From: Haliotis asinina
Taxonomy: Eukaryota > Mollusca > Gastropoda > Lepetellida > Haliotidae
NCBI RefSeq assembly: GCF_037392515.1
Contig: NC_090291.1
Location: forward strand, 40,097,501-40,161,500
Length of the DNA: 64,000 bases
Reading direction: 5' to 3'
Program-made: the position numbers and the translations under genes
In this document: positions 11,505-22,154 of the stretch, piece by piece
Layout: each line of letters starts with the position of its first letter
Numbering within the stretch: position 1 is the stretch's first letter
Notes under the pieces: model-generated
Database searches by the model: none
What the model was told of the DNA's origin: nothing
The model's input: the letters and a program-made list of their open reading frames with translations, nothing else

Positions 11505-12203
11505 CTACTCACAGGAAGGAGGGAAGTAAATGAGCTGGTGACCTACTGGACGCAAATTACTATCTGGAGAAACACCTAGCTGTCTCTCCTCAGGTGCAGC
11601 TGCTGTTTTTGGTATGTAGGGGACAAAAGTACTATCTGGAAAAACACCTAGCTGTCTCTCCTCAGGTGCAGCTGCTGCTTTTTCTATGTAGGGGACAAAA
11701 GTACTATCTGGAGAAACACCTACCTCTCTCTCCTCGGGTGCAATTGCTGCTTTTTCTATGTAGGGGACAAAAGTACTATCTGGAGAAACACCTAGCTGTC
11801 TCTCCTCAGGTGCAGCTGCTGCTTTTTCTATGTAGGGGACAAAAGTACTATCTGGAGAAACACCTACCTCTCTCTCCTCGGGTGCAATTGCTGCTTTTTC
11901 TATGTAGGGGACAAAAATACTATCTGGAGAAACACCTACCTCTCTCTCCTCGGGTGCAATTGCTGCTTTTTCTATGTAGGGGACAAAAGTACTATCTGGA
12001 GAAACACCTACCTCTCTCTCCTCGGGTGCAGCTGCTGCTTTTGGTACGTTGGGGCAAACAAAAGTACTATCTGGAGAAACGCCTAGCTCTCTCTCCTCAG
12101 GTGCAGCTGCTGCTTTTGGTACGTTGGGGCAAACAAAATTACTCTCTGTGGAAACACCTAGCTCTCTCTCCTCACCTCTCTCTCCGTTGTACAACGTCGA
12201 CAT
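11505..12203 (-). CDS. Possible 24-residue-repeat protein (uncertain)
   Basis: From an ATG at 12203 the minus strand is open for 232 codons, made almost wholly of 24- to 25-residue repeats with consensus PEERELGVSPDSTFVPYIEK plus AAAA. The repeat is acidic and hydrophilic, with no signal peptide, membrane segment or known domain. It follows from the 72-bp DNA minisatellite, which is also open on the plus strand (VQLLLFLCRGQKYYLEKHLA repeats). The one change in unit length seen is a whole codon (VCPNVPK against VPYIEK), which would suit coding. No promoter, splice sites or family match were found. It may be a spurious frame or one exon of a repetitive protein. Confidence 0.25.
   Translation of the reverse strand: MSTLYNGERGEERELGVSTESNFVCPNVPKAAAAPEERELGVSPDSTFVCPNVPKAAAAPEEREVGVSPDSTFVPYIEKAAIAPEEREVGVSPDSIFVPYIEKAAIAPEEREVGVSPDSTFVPYIEKAAAAPEERQLGVSPDSTFVPYIEKAAIAPEEREVGVSPDSTFVPYIEKAAAAPEERQLGVFPDSTFVPYIPKTAAAPEERQLGVSPDSNLRPVGHQLIYFPPSCE
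11553..12170. repeat. 72/75-bp minisatellite
   Basis: About eight to nine head-to-tail units of 72 bp (75 bp at the right end), each with ACTATCTGGAGAAACACCTA, then CTCTCCTC, GGTGCAGCTGCTGCTTTT and GTAGGGG. Two variants alternate (AGCTGTCTCTCCTCAGGTGC and ACCTCTCTCTCCTCGGGTGC), suggesting growth by two-unit duplication. Confidence 0.95.
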
Positions 12204-14622
12204 GTTGGAAACATACAAGCATATTTCTTACATTTTCTCAAACACATTTTCTGTGAACTTGTACTTAGTTACTTTTTTACGATCACACAGTTTGTGATTT
12301 ACAAACTTAAAACTGATTAACATCAATTTTGATAGACAGATCTTCCAACAGAACCATGTACGGTGTCCATAGAAACTATTCACTAAATTTTAATAATCAT
12401 CTAATTCTGCCAGAAAGTGTTTGCAGCACAGGCTAAAGTTCAGAACCACTACAATCACAATATGTCCAATGACACTGGCCGGTGGAAACATACACAAGTA
12501 AGGGAGACAAATTGCCCTCTTTTGTAAATCAGCTGAATTATGTGATGAATGAATCACATATTATGATTACTTATTCATCAGTAGGGCTTGGGAAAACAGC
12601 GAATTCACAAATAATTTTGCACCAAACAACACTTTTCTTTACATTTTGCTAGTCAAGAACTAGGAACTCTACGAAAATTGTGCAAAATGTGTAAAAGCAA
12701 TTTATTACTAACACAAACATGTTTCGCAATTCACTATATTTTACTGATGTCTGTTCTAATAGCTCGATGAAGTTGTTGGCACATACTGTATACCTGTAAA
12801 TTAAGATATATGTTATTTAAACGTTGTTTCTGTAATGCCGTTGTTCTTTCATTTTTACACATTTTTCACACTATTATTGTTTTACACAATTTTACATATA
12901 TTTACACTAATTTAATTACGACAATACACGATGCGCATTTGTTTCAAGAGTGTAGTTTGTGTATGAAATATGCGGCCAAAGAAATAGGACTTCCGGTGAC
13001 AAGCAGCCCTTCATACCTTTTCATTTGGCTGCCAGTTGACAATAAGGAGATAACTCTTGTACGAAAACAGCAGGTGCATACTTTCTTTTGTACTTCAGGT
13101 TAGACCAATACAACACCTTATACAATCAGGTTTGTCACGCTCCAAAAACTATACTTTTCGAAATCCGATCATTAACGAGACTTGTTCGGAAACAAAGGCT
13201 TTCGAAACAAGATCCTCGAACATGTATGTGGTTTCGATTATGAGGAAAGGTATATGGTTTACGTACGCAATTCCTTTCAACTTTACAGTGGATTGTTTAG
13301 AGGGATTTCTAAGTTCTGATTTGATTAAAGTGCATGTAATTGAAAAAATATTCAGACAAAAGTAATAGGACTTGCATTTATGTTCAGTATATTACTTTGT
13401 TGACATCACTTAGTTTTTACTATATAGTAAGCGTTTTGCGTCTAATGCTATGTCTATGGATTGTCGATGTTTTTCCTCTTTTATGCAATACGCAGGATTC
13501 TGTTTTAATACCCTTTGAAAATCCCTTGAATACATATTCATTCGGAAATACTGAACAATTTTGTTATGAATATTAATCAGGTTCTGTTCCGTTTTTATCT
13601 TAGATTAGACACTGGTAGTCTTTAATGTAGTTCAACACCAATACATTGTAATCAAACTCAAACGTTACTGATATATACTACTCACACTTTGATAAAGATC
13701 AAATTATGGATTCAACAGAAAACGATCATGTGGGTTCAAATTTGGTTTGAATACCTAAGATTATAGTGAGCATGGGTCATAGGTTTCAGTGTGTCTTTGC
13801 ATTTTGTGGGTCCCATTCCTGTTGTTGACACGAACACGTGTTCATTTGTCAGCGACTCGTTCCATGACTTGCAAAATGGTTCATTAGTGCCATGAAAACC
13901 ATTTCAATGGTTACGCATGTGTCAGGTACATAAAGGTTAGATTAAAGTGGCTATTTGCCGAAAGAATGGCTACTCTATTATTATTTATCCAGTTTAAAAT
14001 GGATACAGTTTCTAATTATAAATCTTCGTTTCAGTAAAGTTTTGTGATATTAGAAAAATGCGTGTATAGTATTTTACATGTTTCTAATAAGTACATGTTG
14101 GTTTACTCTTGGCTAGTAGAACTTCAATTCTGCTTTCTTAGAGATGTTTTAATCAAATATTAAAATATATAATCATCATCAACAAACAACTGTTTGCAGA
14201 AGACACTTACCTGGATATGTACTGACAGGTAATCCGGACAGGTAACTCATCAGGTGAAAACATCCCATGGAATACAGGTGAACGAGCGTCTTGCGCCGGC
14301 CTTACGAGTGTCTAACGATCTCACTGATTGGCGCTACACCCTCGACACAAGCCATTCAGAAGACACGGAAACCTAGCATTGTTAACGGACAAAACTCGGT
14401 GTGGAAAGGGAGGTGGGGTTTGTTTAGGACTTAAAGGGACTCTCGCGTATCAAAGTCGAATATCATTTGAGTCAAACATCGAAGCCCGAGGGACCTAACT
14501 AAATACTTTCGGGATTTGCGTGTCTCGATGCCGCGTCAAAATGATGGTTAAGTATGGAATATGCAGAGAGACCAAATTGTTTCTTCGACACAACAATAGG
14601 TTGGACCCACAATTCGACTTAA
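12204..14622. other. Intergenic, no gene recognised
   Basis: A 2.4 kb AT-rich stretch. Open frames of 60-100 codons on the plus strand (12.8-13.6 kb) overlap each other and match no family I know. No repeat was recognised. Confidence 0.4.
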
Positions 14623-14905
14623 AGGTCACATGCAACCAAAAAATCGAACATAATTAAAACACAGTCATCACAGGTTTTTTGATGGTTTGTTTTGGAGGGT
14701 GTGTCTCTTTTTTTCGTTTGCCTGGTTTTGTTTTGTATCATGTAACAAGTAGATTATTTACTTGTTTGTGTACACAACCAAGATTAGACTACTGCTCACG
14801 ACCACATACCTCGGGCATGCTTACTGTTTCAAGTTTTTTGGTTTTTTAAGTGCATATCGAAAGTTATCAGAATGTGCAACGTTGTATTTCATGTTGCATG
14901 TGACT
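14623..14905. mobile_element. Short TTAA inverted-repeat element (MITE)
   Basis: Left TTAA (14619-14622) then AGGTCACATGCAACCAAAAA; right end GTTGCATGTGACTTAT. Inside is the reverse complement of the left part of the 1.8-kb element (GTGTACACAACCAAGATTAG, ACTACTGCTCA). It is a 283-bp internally deleted member of the same family. Confidence 0.75.
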
Positions 14906-14929
14906 TATAGAGCATTGGGTGAGTTGCTG

Positions 14930-15180
14930 GAGCTGAGTTGTGTGAGGTTTGGTTGTTCAACGCCGCACTCCGCAATATACCAGCTATATGAGGGCGGTCT
15001 GTATCAAACAATGTAGGGATCAACAGCAAGATCATCGATCTACACAACTGGGAAGCGATGACATGTGTCAACCAAGTCAGCGAGCCTGACAACCCGATGT
15101 CGTTAGACGCCTGTTACGACAATCGACAGTAGCCACGTAGGGCAAGCATGGGTTGAAGATTCTTTGTGAAGCGGATATTC
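14930..15180 (-). mobile_element. Repeat D, diverged
   Basis: Has CGCCGCACTCCGCAATATAC, GATGACATGTGTCAACCAAG, CAGCGAGCCTGACAACCCGA and AAGCATGGGTTGAAG. The simple-sequence tail is reduced. Confidence 0.8.
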
Positions 15181-15317
15181 AAAGGTAGAAAGAAAATGGA
15201 ATGAATACGTAAAGCAAGATTTATGGATGTCAAATTCGTTATTGTGAATAACACGGCGTTTCGGAGTGTATGCTAACTTTGTCATCATGTGGTGTGTTAT
15301 TCTAAGTAAACAGCGTT

Positions 15318-15601
<284 letters not shown>

Positions 15602-15934
15602 GCGAGAGATAGATAGGTATCCCCGCAGTGATTTTGCTGGCATTGTTAAAGTAAAGGCGGCGTAAAATCACTCTCACTCGGTATATCAAAGATCAACTGT
15701 CAACGTCCATGAAGAGTTCTCAGTGTGTCAGATTACTATCCCATAAAAGCCCTAAGGACAAGTCATATTACACATACCATAGCTATTATTGCTGGCTGGG
15801 CATCGTGTAGCGTTATTAACCCCCATTTCAATATGCAAACTCACGAATGTCAACACCCCCACTGAATAGGCCAGTACAAGACGAATTATTCCTTCGTCCG
15901 ATTGGTTGCTTTATATTATTAAAGCCATGTTTGT

Positions 15935-16150
15935 TTGGTGTCAAACGCCGGGCTTAGCAATATTCCAGCCATATGGATTGGGTGGTCAGGCTCGCTGACT
16001 TGGTTGACACATGGCATCGGTTCCCAATTGCGCTGATCGATGCTCATGTTGTTGATCACTGGATTGTCTGGTCCAAACTCGGTTATTTACATACCGCCGC
16101 CATATAGCTGGAATATTGCTGAGTGCGGCGTAAAACTAAACTCACTCACT
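15935..16150 (+). mobile_element. Repeat D joined head-on to an inverted D piece
   Basis: 15935-15973 is a minus-orientation piece (AACGCCGGGCTTAGCAATAT). At 15974 it meets a plus-orientation copy (GATTGGGTGGTCAGGCTCGC to AAACTAAACTCACTCACT). The plus copy sits beside the FoxH pseudogene at the same place, relative to the FoxH 3' flank, as the repeat D copy beside FoxH-B (33720). Confidence 0.8.
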
Positions 16151-16503
16151 ATGAGACTATATTTTAGGCGTTGCTATTGCCAATACGTCCACTGCAGGTG
16201 AGTAACAGAACCTGATTGTTTTGTTGAGAAAATTGTTATATAATATATCTTTTATATTCAAAATATAACACAATAACTACAAGTAGTAAAGTTGTATGCA
16301 CATCTGCAATCGATTGTACAAACACTTCGAGCACAATATATATTCAGTCTTTTATTACAGGTGAGAGTCAAGCAAATATATCCGGAAGACTAGTAATTGG
16401 CTCATCCTTGAATTTGTCGAACGACACAGTGGAAAAGTCAGTTGGAAGCGTGGCTTCGAGACTTACAGTGGACATCTGACTCACTTCTGACACGACGCTG
16501 ATC
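16151..16503 (-). pseudogene. FoxH-B 3'-end copy (pseudogene fragment)
   Basis: The minus strand reproduces the last 43 or so codons, stop, poly(A) signal and about 220 bp of 3' flank of FoxH-B (33332-33715) with only scattered substitutions. It ends FKDEPITSLPDIFA-stop where FoxH-B has IKDEPITSLPDIFA-stop, followed by CACCTGTAATAAAAGACTGA in both. Similarity stops abruptly at about 16503, where a tRNA-like SINE begins. There is no forkhead domain or start, so it cannot make a FoxH factor. The high identity, including noncoding flank, points to a recent inverted duplication rather than an old paralogue. It is not a retrocopy, since 3' flank and the neighbouring repeat D are included. Confidence 0.9.
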
Positions 16504-16676
16504 GTTAAAGCCTTTGCCCGTCACGCCGATGACCAGGGTTCGATGGGTACATTGGTACATAATGTGAAGCCCATTTCCGGTGTCCAGTGACGTGGCATTG
16601 CTGGAATAATGCTTAAAAAGGCGTAAAACTAAACTCACTCACTCACTCTAAAACTAAACTCACTCACTCACTCTAA
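16504..16676 (+). mobile_element. tRNA-derived SINE, ACTC-tailed
   Basis: Has TTGCCCGTCACGCCGATGAC, GGGTTCGATGGGTAC (B-box-like), GAAGCCCATTTCCGGTGTCC, GGAATAATGC and GGCGTAAAACTAAACTCACT. The tail is duplicated (AAACTAAACTCACTC twice). It abuts the broken end of the FoxH pseudogene. Confidence 0.8.
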
Positions 16677-16769
16677 GTGACTGTTTCAAGAGATGCCTGC
16701 CTGGAGATACAGATAGAAGTTACGTGCATGCATACTGCCACAGTCATTTTTTTTAGCTTTTGGTGTAAA

Positions 16770-17181
16770 TTAATTCATGCGGACAAGTGGAGATATCGTA
16801 AGGCCTGTTACGAAATGTTGAAACAGTTGAACAAGGTAAACATTGGTGGGTTTCACATATTCGTAAGTTGCTCATTGAAACTGGATTTGCTTATGTTTGG
16901 AATAGCCAGGAAGGTGGTAATGTTAAGATTTTTCTTTATACATGTATGTGTATACGGAGATGCAAAGATGTTGAGTATCAAAATTGGTATTCCAAGATTA
17001 AAACCCTTTTGGGAGTCGAGAAGTATGTATTAGAGCTGTTTCAGTTAAAGGATACCGTATGAGTACACTGTAAATTTCTTTGTGTGTCTCATATATTAAA
17101 TGTTCAGTTACTACGTTTTAAACGTTTGAAAGACCATAACCGACTCTCATGTTCAAAATGTAATTAAGGATCTGTGGATGA

Positions 17182-17240
<59 letters not shown>

Positions 17241-17345
17241 GCGATCTGTAATTTAGGATCTGTGGATGATGAATTCCATTTCCTTTTGTTATGTCCTCAT
17301 TATAAGGCTTGTAGAGAATTGTTTATACCACCAAATTCATAATAA
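16770..17345 (+). mobile_element. LINE C-terminal remnant with inserted (CT)n
   Basis: Plus-strand pieces of the region after a LINE reverse transcriptase: ADKWRYRKACYEMLKQLNK (16780-16836), LIETGFAYVWNSQEGGNVK (16872-16928), RRCKDVEYQNWYSKIK (16960-17002), RLKDHNRLSCSKCN (17119-17160) and VDDEFHFLLLCPHYKACREL (17262-17321). The last is the C-terminal Cys/His motif of many non-LTR elements. Frame changes break it. A (CT)n tract splits it and is flanked by two copies of AGGATCTGTGGATGATGAAT. I cannot assign the clade. Confidence 0.65.
17187..17238. repeat. (CT)n microsatellite
   Basis: About 26 CT units in the same sequence context as the 153-bp tract at 15447, with CCAGCGA following both. 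Confidence 0.97.
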
Positions 17346-17511
17346 CAATTAATCCCAAGATAAATTTGTCTCATTAATGCCAACAACAAATTCCGCTCTT
17401 ATACGGAGGATATCTTGTTCCTCGAAAGGCATTTACCATGTTAAATCGTTGAACATTATATATTAATACATCTTGTAAGCTGTAGGAAGTATGTATTAAA
17501 CTGTTTCAGGT

Positions 17512-17565
17512 AAAGTGAGTGAGTTTAGTTTTACGCTGCACTCAGCAATATTCCAGCTATATCGC
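17512..17565 (-). mobile_element. Repeat D, tail end only
   Basis: Contains GTGAGTGAGTTTAGTTTTAC, GCACTCAGCAATATTCCAGC and TATATCGC, then the match stops. Confidence 0.75.
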
Positions 17566-17639
17566 ATATTGATCAAATTGGCATCTTTATATGAAACACT
17601 AGAGGATCACCAGCTCAGTGTCAGCAAACACAGGCCGTT

Positions 17640-18470
17640 GTTGCTTGTCCTTTAGTAGGTCAGGAACTTTCAACTCAGCTCCCAGATTTCCAAGACATCA
17701 TCTACTGGAAGATGGAAGAAGTTAAGAATAGAAGAAACTTAGTTCTGGCTACTCAACATACCTGACACAATAACTGACTTTAAGTGGTCATTGCCAAACC
17801 ACACAGCACTCAGAAGAGGACATGAACAAGTATTGCGCCACACTGACTAAATGTATCATTAATGCATCAGACAAACATATTTCTAAGAGGAAATGTACTA
17901 CAGCCATATTAGTCTACAGAGCTGAAACATCTCCAAAAAGCAATGCATTGTGCTAGAACCTTTTGGATTCGAGACGGGAAACCATGGCAGGAAAACTCAC
18001 ATATAGGACTGAGTAAGATATAAAAAGAGCATTAGAAGGTCTCAAAGAAAGCACATTGAAGATGAAAGATGCAAGGTCTTGAACGAGATTGACGCACATG
18101 AGGCAATGGATCAGTCTGCATTCTGGGAAGCCGTGCACCCAGGGAGAAAAGGTCACGGAACCGACATGGGTGGTGACATGTGTTTTCAAGAAGGAATTAT
18201 CACTCGTGATCCTAAAAGCATTGCAGGTGGATGGAGGAAATATTTCAAAGCGCTGTATACGCCTTTGGAAGATCGATTCTTCCTTTTACACGGATCATAA
18301 GGACTCTGTTGAAAGTGATCTTCGTTCTCCAATCTGTGCAGATAAACCAGTGCCTCCTGTCGTTTCCACAGCCATTTCTACACTGAAAAAGGCCAAAGCG
18401 AAAGTTATCAGAACTTATGGACCATGTGGCCAATGAGCATATCATCTGTCGGAGCCCTGGTCTTATTGTT
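17640..18470 (+). mobile_element. LINE remnant, endonuclease-to-RT linker
   Basis: The best frame (18070-18297) reads ARSLNEIDAHEAMDQSAFWE, then WRKYFKALYTPLEDRF. The FW...W..YF..LYTP pattern is typical of the linker between the endonuclease and reverse transcriptase of LINE proteins. Upstream pieces are shifted between frames. Orientation matches the LINE pieces at 16.8-17.3 kb, but their order is wrong for a single copy, so these are probably separate or rearranged fragments. Confidence 0.5.
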
Positions 18471-18725
18471 CAATGCCTTCCTTACAGTAGACTTTGAGTA
18501 ATGCATTCCTTACAGTAGGCTTTGAGTAATGCCTTCCTTACAGTAGGCTTTGAGTAATGCCTTCCTTACGGTAGACTTTGAGTATTGCCTTCCTTACAGT
18601 AGGCTTTGAGTTTTGCCTTCCTTACAGTAGGCTTTGAGTTTTGCCTTCCTTACAGTAGGCTTTGAGTAATGCCTTCCTTACAGTAGGCTTTGAGTAATGC
18701 CTTCCTCACAGTAGGCTTTGAGTTA
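18470..18725 (+). repeat. 28-bp minisatellite on a LINE edge
   Basis: About nine units of AATGCCTTCCTTACAGTAGG plus CTTTGAGT. The first unit is continuous with the LINE remnant, where the sequence reads LFNAFLT in frame, so the array seems to have grown from LINE sequence. Confidence 0.9.
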
Positions 18726-18825
18726 TATCATTACACTACACATATGTGGCAGCAAACCCACTGTCCATTGTTTATGTATCGCGTTCCATTCAAAATAATC
18801 GTCATTTGTGTCATGTACAGTGAGT

Positions 18826-18968
18826 GCGTTTCGTTTACTTTTACTTTTAGCAATGTTCGAAAAATATCACGGCGGGGACACCAGATATGGGCTTCACACA
18901 TTGTACCCATGTGGGGGATCGAACGCGACAGGCGTGACGACCAAACGCGCTTTCATCACTCGGTTGCC
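18826..18968 (-). mobile_element. tRNA-derived SINE, ACTC-tailed
   Basis: Minus-orientation copy: tail side TTTACTTTTAGCAATGTTCG, then CACATTGTACCCATGTGGGG, GATCGAACGCGACAGGCGTG and GCTTTCATCACTCGGTTGCC. Confidence 0.8.
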
Positions 18969-19308
18969 TCGCCTCCCATGGGTCATGTATAGAAATTGCG
19001 TATGCCATGAGCACACCCTAAAGCATTCGTTGTTATTCCTTAAGAATCGTGTCGTAGCATCTGAGGGAAACATAACTCTCCCGTAGGTGTAACTGATGAA
19101 CGCAAAACATGGGTTTACTTCAGTTTCATGTCACTGTGCCCAACGCAAGCACAATGAAGGGTCACCAGAGTTCAGTCTTCGTCATTAAATTGTTATTCAA
19201 CATACTCCACATGTCTCAGCTTGAAGGTCAGATCCATCTCTCGAACGCAATACAAAAGTCGGAATGTACTTATCATCATCTCATCCGAAACGAAACCCTC
19301 CCTTGGTT

Positions 19309-19500
19309 GTTTGATGCTTTACGCCGCACTCAGCAACATTCCAGCTTTGTGACGGCCGTCTGTAAATAATCCAGTCTGGGACAGACAATCCATTGATCAA
19401 CAGCTTGATCATCGATCTATCAATTGGGATACGATGACGTGTTAACCAAGTCAGCGAACCTGAACCCCCGACCCCAAGATGGATGCTAACCCTGATCTTC
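19309..19500 (-). mobile_element. Repeat D, diverged
   Basis: Has TTTACGCCGCACTCAGCAAC, GTCTGTAAATAATCCAGTCT, GACAATCCATTGATCAACAG and GTTAACCAAGTCAGCGAACC. Confidence 0.8.
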
Positions 19501-20864
19501 ACAAGTTCCTGCCTTGAGTGTTTCAGTGACTTGTATCTCATAGTCAGCTAGTCTATTGCTGGAAGTGGGGGGTGGGGTGTTTGTGAAGAATCACCTAACA
19601 GAAAGTCTACAATTGCAAGTCTTCAGCTTCAACTCTCCTAAAAATACTAAGAAAAGTTATAAAATTTAAATATCGAGTCGAACACCGGTGACGCAAAGTC
19701 AGGGACGCCCTGTTGATTCAGAAGTGTTTCTATCAACAATCGAAAGTTGAGTTTCTCTGGCGCTTATCAGAATACTGTCAGAAAAACAATCCATATATAC
19801 CTTTCACTTGTGATTGGCATAATGGACCTGTCAGTTATGTGGACACTGGGTATGTGTACCTGTCAGTCGTAATTATCATCCCAACCTGTGGTCCACGGGA
19901 GATATCGCTTTGTTTGAGATCATATGATATCTCCTCAGAAATATTGTTTTGCCGGTAGATTTTGTACAATGGACTGACAATGGCATGACGCCGTGAGCTT
20001 GATGGTGTCACAATTCTGTGACATACCTGCACTGGTAATAGAGGGTTGAGAGGTGTACATTTGTCTTCGAAAACTAATGAAGAATGATTTTAAATGATTA
20101 ATATAATCACACCCTCGTGTCTACTGATATCAATTATATCAACACTCGTTCATAAAGGTAAAAATATCATCGGCAAGATATTTGTAACTTTATCAGCTCG
20201 TGTCGATGTATTTCATATCAGCAGACACATAGGTGATATTCTCTGTTTACTGCTTGTGCAGTGTGATATTAATTTATATTAAAATAGATAATATTCCGTT
20301 CTAGTATGACGTATACTATTGATGGCGTACACTTGATTCGTAAATGGCAAAGAGTGTGATATTTTATACACGCTTCAAATACAAACGTAACCATAAGAAC
20401 CGTAACCATACAGAAGATAGTGTCATCGTTTATCAAAACTGTGTCTCGTGTGTTTCAATAACACAATATCTAGCGTCGTAATGCAACGATAGCTTTCTGA
20501 GACAGGGTTTGTATATTTGTTGTTTAACGCCACGTTCTGCAAGTTGTTCCAGTGACTGACACCATGACCATCGGTTTCAGTGTTAAACTCTGGCATTTTC
20601 TGGAACCAGTCAAGCTTTTACTTAGTCGATTATAGTCGCTATACTACGACTGATTATCAATGTGGTAAAAAATGAGCAGTTTTTTTCGGTAACAATGGCA
20701 ATATATCGAACAGTTCCCCTGCCTTCAACCCTTTTGACAGTACGGCGTGACTACTCAGCTATGACTTGTGACTTTTAGCCCTTTTGAGAACGTTCATCTT
20801 TGCGTTAACACCGGGTGTTTATTGGTTGTTTACAAACGGATGGTAAAGAAAGCTAGGATGTTGT
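19501..20864. other. Intergenic, no gene recognised
   Basis: No coding region recognised. A very weak repeat D trace lies near 20525-20580. Confidence 0.4.
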
Positions 20865-21005
20865 ATGGAATTGAGTGACGTTAATTTTACCTTGCTTTTA
20901 ACAATATTCCAGCAACATCACGACGGGGAAACCACAGAAATGGACATCACACATCCTACCCATGTGGGGCATCGAACCCGGGTCTGTGGTGCGGCGAGCG
21001 AACGG
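20865..21005 (-). mobile_element. tRNA-derived SINE, ACTC-tailed
   Basis: Minus orientation: AACAATATTCCAGCAACATC, CATCCTACCCATGTGGGGCA, TCGAACCCGGGTCTGTGG. Confidence 0.8.
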
Positions 21006-21750
<745 letters not shown>

Positions 21751-22154
21751 AACTTGTTCTCGGTTGTACTGATCGGGACTTGTTTTTCAGCGAGACGAAA
21801 GCATACAGACTGGGATGGATCACATGGTCCGTTCACAAAGCGATCGTTGCAATACGACTGTCGTTAGTCTATGCTAGAGTTTGACAGTGACCTTAACGCT
21901 ATGACCTTTTTGTGAAATGGACCTGGTTTTCCAGAACACCATTGAACCACAGGCATTCTGTCCATTCATTTTCCAAGGAAAAAAACGAGACATCTCATGA
22001 TTATACTTTTACTAAGATATTGCATGTTTATACTCATATACATCGTGTACAAGTCGCTAACAAGACAGCTCAGTATATAACACAGTGGCACAAGAACTCA
22101 GGGGAAAGCACTGTTACATAATGTAGCACAAAACAAGAACATCAGCTCAAAAGT

